Below, piece by piece: positions 58,601 through 64,000 of a stretch of 64,000 bases of DNA. Made by a program: the position numbers and the translations under genes. The stretch is from Bombus terrestris (lineage: Eukaryota; Arthropoda; Insecta; Hymenoptera; Apidae), in NCBI RefSeq assembly GCF_910591885.1, contig NC_063276.1, positions 1,488,001 through 1,552,000 on the forward strand, in the 5' to 3' direction. The notes under the pieces were generated by a model, which was not told the origin of the DNA, searched no databases, and worked only from the letters and a program-made list of their open reading frames with translations. Position 1 is the first letter of the stretch. Each line of letters starts with the position of its first letter.

Positions 58601-61350
58601 ACGGCGGCGTTGCTAATTAAAAAAAGGAAGTCTGATAAGCAGAAAAAGAGGCGATGCCTGGCGTGGTGTACACGAAAGGAACTGGAACTGCTCACCGAGA
58701 GAGCAATATCGCGAGAAACGGTCGGATAGAGAGAAACAGAGAAAGAAGAAGAAAGGAGGAAAAGAGAGATTACAATGAAAAGAAAGAGAGAAAAGGGAAG
58801 AAGAGACGAACAAGACGAATCTGCATTGGCAAGCTAATGGGTGAAAAGGCTTCCTTTCGAGGCAAGAGGAAGCTGGAGGATTCACAGGAGTCGAGAGAGG
58901 CCGGATCCGGCAGAATTTCGCATGCGATCATTATCCCTTCGCAGGTTTTCGGGCTCATTCGGAATTCCATTGACAGTTCTCGGCCGGGTTTCTCGCTAGC
59001 GGGCATTATCGTCAGATTAACCGTTTCATAAGCAGGGTGGCCAAAAGAGCCCTGGTCCAAGACAATCCGCACACACCAACGTCGAAGGCTGTTGGTTGCG
59101 TCTCTTCTCGTTCCGCCAGCCGTACCATCTCTCTCGGTCTTACAGAGTTCCAGTACAAAGACCTACCAGACGGGAATACTCGTTTCTTTCTGTTGCCTTT
59201 CATCCTCCTCGGCACTTCCTTCCCACCGTCTGCTCTGCCTCGTCCCCCGCGCCAGCAGAGACCCTGCCGTTCCACCAGTGGCCAGCATCTTGATGGACCG
59301 TGTTTTAAATTAACCTTTTCTCGCGCTAATATCGCCGTTTCGATAACAAACCACGTCCGAGCCATTTCTTTACGTTTCGCGGCATTTTCGCGTCATTTCT
59401 TTACGTTTCCTTTAACCCCATAGGGGCGTGTAGACAGTCGCGAATGGAATCACAACTGAACTGTCGAACTGAAATCATTCGAGATCGAGGGTTTCAGAGA
59501 AAATTGTTGTTCACATGTACGTGTCGTACAGATAGGTAGTTAGTATTATCTCTTCGTGCTGTGAACGAAACGATCAGGGATGCGTTTACCCTGTCAATTT
59601 GATTTTTATATCATCTCAAATGACGACAATGATCGTCTCGAAGTAGACGACAGCGATCCTCGAATCGTTCCGCGTTTCCCTTTCTTTCTTCTTCCTAAAA
59701 GTTGGTCTATTGGCAGAGAAAGGAAGACAAAGTAATCGTCTTGGAAATATGGAAACCGTGGAAGGAAAGTGAACCTTTATCGAAAATTTCTCGGACGAAA
59801 GAAGAGCGGTTGGAACGCAACGATCATCGGATCGGTCGGCGGGATTCGAAAACTCCCGCGAGCTGGCATTTTCGAATCGCCATGACGAGAGGCGTATTAT
59901 CACGTTACACACGAAATATCGTGTTGCAAGGTTACCATTGAACGCCAACGCCATTATCCTACCCGGCGTTTTCGTTCTGCAATTTAATCTACGACGCCCG
60001 GGGAATACCTTTCTCCTTATTGCGCCGGCTGATTTAAGCACACCTTGAACGCGCGCCCGTGCAGTCCTTAAATTAACCATCAACGGATTAACGAGCGCCA
60101 ACGATACGAAACTTGGCTCGGTGTGCGCGCCTATATCAGCTATGAGAATTACACTCTGTTTGCGGCAACAAAACGCAAGCTTAATCCTCGCGCGACTCGG
60201 GGTGAGCGCGGAAGAACGAGGAGGATCGGTTCTCCGGCGGCCACCGCTGAGCTCGGGTTTCTTTCAATGATATACGACTTATCCGTGCAACGCCAAAAAG
60301 ACAACCGTCGCGTCGATCCTCTGGATAAGGCGACCTCTTTATGGGAAACGATGTCATCGTCGGCTGAATAGGACCCACGGTGAGATATCTTCCAGAGGTT
60401 CCAAGAGGCCAAACGAACGCTTCATAAGCGTTTCCTCTCGTTTATCTGCACGATGACTAGTTAATTTCGGCCGGCGGATATATCGGATATCGATGAAGCG
60501 CGATCCGTCGAGAGCCGGGATTCTTTGCAAATTGGACGATTTAAGAGCGTCGTCTGGTTCGACGAAGTGGAAACGCGAACGGTTGCCCTTCGAAGGATTC
60601 GTGGCTCTACATACGGGTAGCACGGACGCGTGTCTATGTTGGTGCACAATACGAATCGAGTTCCATTGAGACAATTGGCAATTTTCGACGCCGAATATCC
60701 GTCGGAAGCGGCGGTAGCGCCCACGGCCACTCACTTGGCAAATTGGAGGCCAGACGATAAATTGCAAACGGTCGTGCATGTACACGTAGCTGTGCACGCC
60801 ACAATCTCCCCGACTTGTACGGTGTAGAGTGCAACAATGTGCGTTATACACGCGTATGTAGAGTCCGGGGCTTGCGTTCGCCTCGTCATCGGCATAAGGA
60901 CCGCACGCAGTAACATTACCATTCGGTCGCAGACGAATTCATTGGCTATGCCAGGGCGTCTTCCGTTCACAGGCAGAACGGTTGTCAGTCCGGTTTGACC
61001 CGACTTAGATCGTACGTGAGGAGCTGTTACGGTCGGCACTCATCAAACGTTGCGCGAGGAGAAACGCCGGGTTGCCCCGCAGTCTACGTCTCTCCCTTTC
61101 ACGCTCCTTTCGCCCCCTAGCCGAGCCGGACGGAGAAACATCGTACAGGGCCATCTCTTCTCTGCCTTGGTCGTGTATTGCGCCGTTAACGCGTCGGTTT
61201 TTCAATTTGTTGCCACTACTTTTGAATATTACCCAACCTGGCCCTTGCCTTGTCCTGTTTTCGCGCGTCTCCTTAACCCATTAAGGGCCAAGCGATGGAG
61301 CAACACGCGACAGTTGCGCGAACGTTATTACAAAATTACTAAATAAAGCA
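58601..61350. other. GC-richer non-coding stretch
   Basis: A purine-rich run lies at about 58733-58800, giving a charged artificial frame (58654-59031). Frames overlap on both strands at 59.0 to 59.4, 59.6 to 60.1 and 60.35 to 61.05 kb without motifs. One 65-codon plus frame (60630-60827) has a protein-like mix but no recognised family. Confidence 0.55.
59363..59409 (+). repeat. 16-bp direct repeat, period 31
   Basis: CATTTCTTTACGTTTC occurs at 59363-59378 and 59394-59409, with GCATTTTCGCG between. It is a small tandem duplication. Confidence 0.6.
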
Positions 61351-63312
61351 AGCTAAATCGTTTTGCCGCATTTCGTTGCAGAGAATTTCACACTGAAACT
61401 TCTATTAGCGATAAGAAGATAAGATAACAAGATAAGACAATATTCGTACAAGTATTAAATAAATCGTAATAACGGTACTCGAAAGGCAAGTCAGCCGTAC
61501 ATAGGGCAGCCACGAACCGTTCCAATTACTTGTACAACAACACCACCAGCAACAAGTTGCTCGACATCCCATTGACTCGGCCTGTGTTCGGGGTATTATC
61601 GATCGTTCGGATTCCCATGCTATCCTGCCATCGTGTTGCCACGAGTCAAACGCATTCTCACCGTGTACTCTGTGAAAGGAGAGAGTCCATATCGTGGCAT
61701 CCTGATGCCATTAAAATATGGGGGTATACGAACGATACACATCTGCTTGCCTTTATGTGCAATTACGAAGAAGCTGGCATTGCACCCCAGTGCATCGATC
61801 CGTCGTGAATCCCACGAAGAGACGTTCTTCTATTTCGTGTCACTTCGTATAGGGGCGTATTCACTCGATATTTTTGCTATCTGGTGGGAATTTTTTCTGC
61901 GACGTCAAAGATATAATTCGAACCGGATCACCGATACGGGGCATTTTATAACGTTCGATGTAATGGATTACGATCACCTTTGGTTCTTCGTGCGATTTTT
62001 CTCTTTTTTCTTTTTTCCCCGCCTTTTTTTTCTTTTGAAATCTTAGGAAGACTCGATCCTAACGGAATATCTAATATCTCAGAAGCCATCGTAGAATTCT
62101 CGTAAACGTTAAACGTAGAATCTTCTTGCCGTACTAAACAGGAAATAAAAATGTTGAGAAAGAGGAGGGCGCGAGTAAACAGAAGAATCTGTCCAGAAAC
62201 AGTTGCACAATACGATCAAACAAAAAGTCTAAGCTAATAAGATTTCAGAAAAATGAAGAAATCTGGCGATATTTCGAAATTACCACAATTATCAGACCCC
62301 AATAAATTTCAAGACACATAATTTTCCATCTACGATCTACTCTGCGACTAAAAAAATTCTGGGGGACAGTTCCCCTATTGACAAAGAGAAGACCAGGCTA
62401 CTTTTATCTCGAGTAAACTGGAGCCAAGACTCGGCAAGAGAAGAACTCGAATTTCGGCAAAGAAAAGAAGGCATCTTGTTCGGTAGGTGGTCCCAGACAT
62501 CGCGGTGTTTCAAAACCTAAATATTATTAGAACGGCCAGAAGTAGGTGGAACAAGTGGCGACAGATTTCAACTTGTTGCAAGAATTCCCAGGAAACGGCA
62601 GCAAGTGTTCCCGTTTTTTCCAAGGATTCGGTAAAATCCTGGCTCCTTCGCGCCCTCGAGTGTTTTTGTCGCGACGAAGATACTTTTGGACGCCGGAAAA
62701 AGCAGAGAAAACGATTCCCATGGGAGAAATTTTGACGAAACCGATTCGACCGATATAGCCTCCTTTTTCTTTCTTTCTCCGTATAGCTTCTGTTTTCCAG
62801 ATACTTAAATTATATAATCTTTCGCATGGACACACTCATACAAGCGCTGGCGTAGCGATTAACTGTAAAATATTGGAAAAACTGCTTAAGAAATAATCTT
62901 GCGTAAACGTTTAATTTATTTGGCAGGAAATGACGTACCGAGCCATTTATCTCCAAGATTTATATGTACTGGAATCTAGAATATCTTGCTTTATCGTTTT
63001 GTTGTTAGCGTTTCGTCGTGTTGAAGATTTAAATACGTCGTTTCAGGGAACGCTAATTTAGAAGATTCTTCGACGAAACGAGCGTTTCTTAATTAAGCCA
63101 TTGAATAATTCAGAAGAATTTTTCTATAATTCCAAAAAATTTCGCAGAAAAAATATCTATAAGGATTCGATACTCCTTTTTATCTACTTGTGTCAACGAA
63201 TTTATTTAATGCACGAATCTAGTAACGTTCGATTCGTCAAGAAACAAATGACGTTTCTAATTTTTAATTTATGGGCTCCATTAGTACAGTTTCTGAACGG
63301 CTTGTTTTTCAG

Positions 63313-63417
63313 ATGACCTCGAGCGAGGCGGCAGCCTTCGCCGCGTATAAAAATGCAAAAGGATAGTGTGACGTCAGAGATATGAATCAGTTGTACCACT
63401 TAAGCGTTGCATTTCAG
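63313..63417 (+). other. Candidate exon bounded by strong acceptor and donor
   Basis: A pyrimidine tract with CAG (TTGTTTTTCAG, ending at 63312) precedes it, with a possible branch site CTGAAC about 18 bases upstream. The right border reads CAG then GTAACG, a good donor. The 105 bases start with an ATG frame of 17 codons (MTSSEAAAFAAYKNAKG, then stop) and are otherwise closed in all plus frames. If it is an exon, it is probably an untranslated one or one carrying a micro-frame. The same interval holds TATA and CRE motifs, an alternative reading as a promoter. Confidence 0.25.
63346..63378 (+). promoter_or_regulatory. TATA box and CRE with start-site spacing
   Basis: TATAAAAA is at 63346-63353. 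A consensus CRE, TGACGTCA, is at 63369-63376, and its last bases form TCAG, an initiator-like word with the A 30 bases from the start of the TATA box. The spacing fits an animal core promoter on plus. If real, the first exon would run to the donor at 63418. Confidence 0.25.
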
Positions 63418-64000
63418 GTAACGAATGGTTCTTTAATTGAATATTGAGATAAAGATTCGCAAGCTGAGGGAGCGGCGCATCCGGTCCAATCATCTGCGTC
63501 ATTATATGCAGATTGTAGTCGAACATAAAAATTCATATAGCTCGTGCCACATGAATATCTTTGTTTGTCGTATCACCGACAGCGCGAGAAAATTCGAAAG
63601 AATTCAGCTTTCGTGGCGCGAGATTTGCATTCGAACGTCTTCTTTCTTATTAAAATTCCATTTTCCTTGCTAAAAGTCCAACGCGTAACTTAAGTTTCAA
63701 TCGGATGCCAGATACAAAATTCGTTTGGGATTGTAAAATCTTTCTTGTTATTTTCACACGCAGTGCCACCTTTCAACGATATCTATAAGACTCTAGAAAA
63801 TAAAAAAAAGAAAAAAGAAAAAGAAAAAGAGATAAGAATGGAGCTTGGCGAAAATTTGCGAGGGTTAAAGAGCGACGACGTTTCCCACGCGCTTCTTCGG
63901 CTTCCTGTAAGACTTTGATCGTCAGAAAGTTGGCAGGGTTGTGTCAGGTAATGAAAAGTGGCGTACGAGTGTCTGCCACAGATATATCTGCAAGTGGCCA

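Larger units (their letters stand above)
61351..64000. other. Non-coding stretch, right end of window
   Basis: AT-richer sequence. Two plus frames overlap at 61530-61808 and 61633-62046 in different phases, and neither has a motif. The core at about 61690-61800 has balanced words suggestive of constraint. The candidate exon at 63313-63417 is described separately. A purine-rich run lies at about 63800-63832. Confidence 0.55.

Noticed and set aside
1..64000. CRISPR arrays, rRNA, prokaryotic operons
   Set aside because: No regularly spaced repeats with unique spacers, no ribosomal RNA cores and no bacterial gene organisation were seen.

Overview
This window looks like a gene-poor, non-coding stretch of an animal genome, most likely an insect and plausibly a bee or related aculeate hymenopteran. 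The evidence is indirect. CpG-containing words such as TCGA, CGATCG and AACG are plentiful in both AT-rich and GC-rich parts, as expected where CpG has not been depleted. Short microsatellites and purine/pyrimidine tracts are scattered throughout, there is no bacterial-style gene packing, and every open frame is short. I could not identify the species or any neighbouring gene.

I found no protein-coding gene that I can name. The longest open frames (about 150 to 220 codons) lie where GC is higher or where a low-complexity tract keeps several frames open on both strands. None shows a domain, a catalytic motif or a convincing exon chain. No tRNA, rRNA, CRISPR array or intact transposase was seen. 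The window is best read as a large intron or intergenic regulatory landscape with a few possible small transcribed units.

Layout. From 1 to 18 kb there are AT-rich and CpG-rich blocks with small palindromes (a tandem E-box palindrome at 1834), a 32-bp tandem duplication at 7045, a possible piggyBac-type end at 9912 and a palindrome-rich patch near 15.8 kb. Near 18.4 kb there is a TATA box with a consensus CRE, a candidate core promoter. From 20 to 35 kb there are GC-richer blocks with overlapping spurious frames and several microsatellites. Between 36 and 38 kb, a 20-bp perfect palindrome made of two GATA sites recurs as a near-copy 1.9 kb away. From 38 to 46 kb there are a long polypurine tract and further microsatellites. 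At 46.5 to 47.1 kb an inverted repeat with arms of about 51 to 56 bp marks a decayed non-autonomous element. A second repeat-like start lies at 52.1 kb.

The most interesting part is 53.7 to 55.3 kb. A possible promoter is followed by a microRNA-like hairpin at 54383-54434, a second small perfect hairpin, and an exact 22-bp sequence that occurs twice, 778 bp apart. At the right end, 63313-63417 is a candidate exon with a strong splice acceptor and a consensus donor. It encloses a TATA box and a CRE. These are inferences from sequence pattern alone. Conservation, small-RNA and RNA-seq data would decide them.
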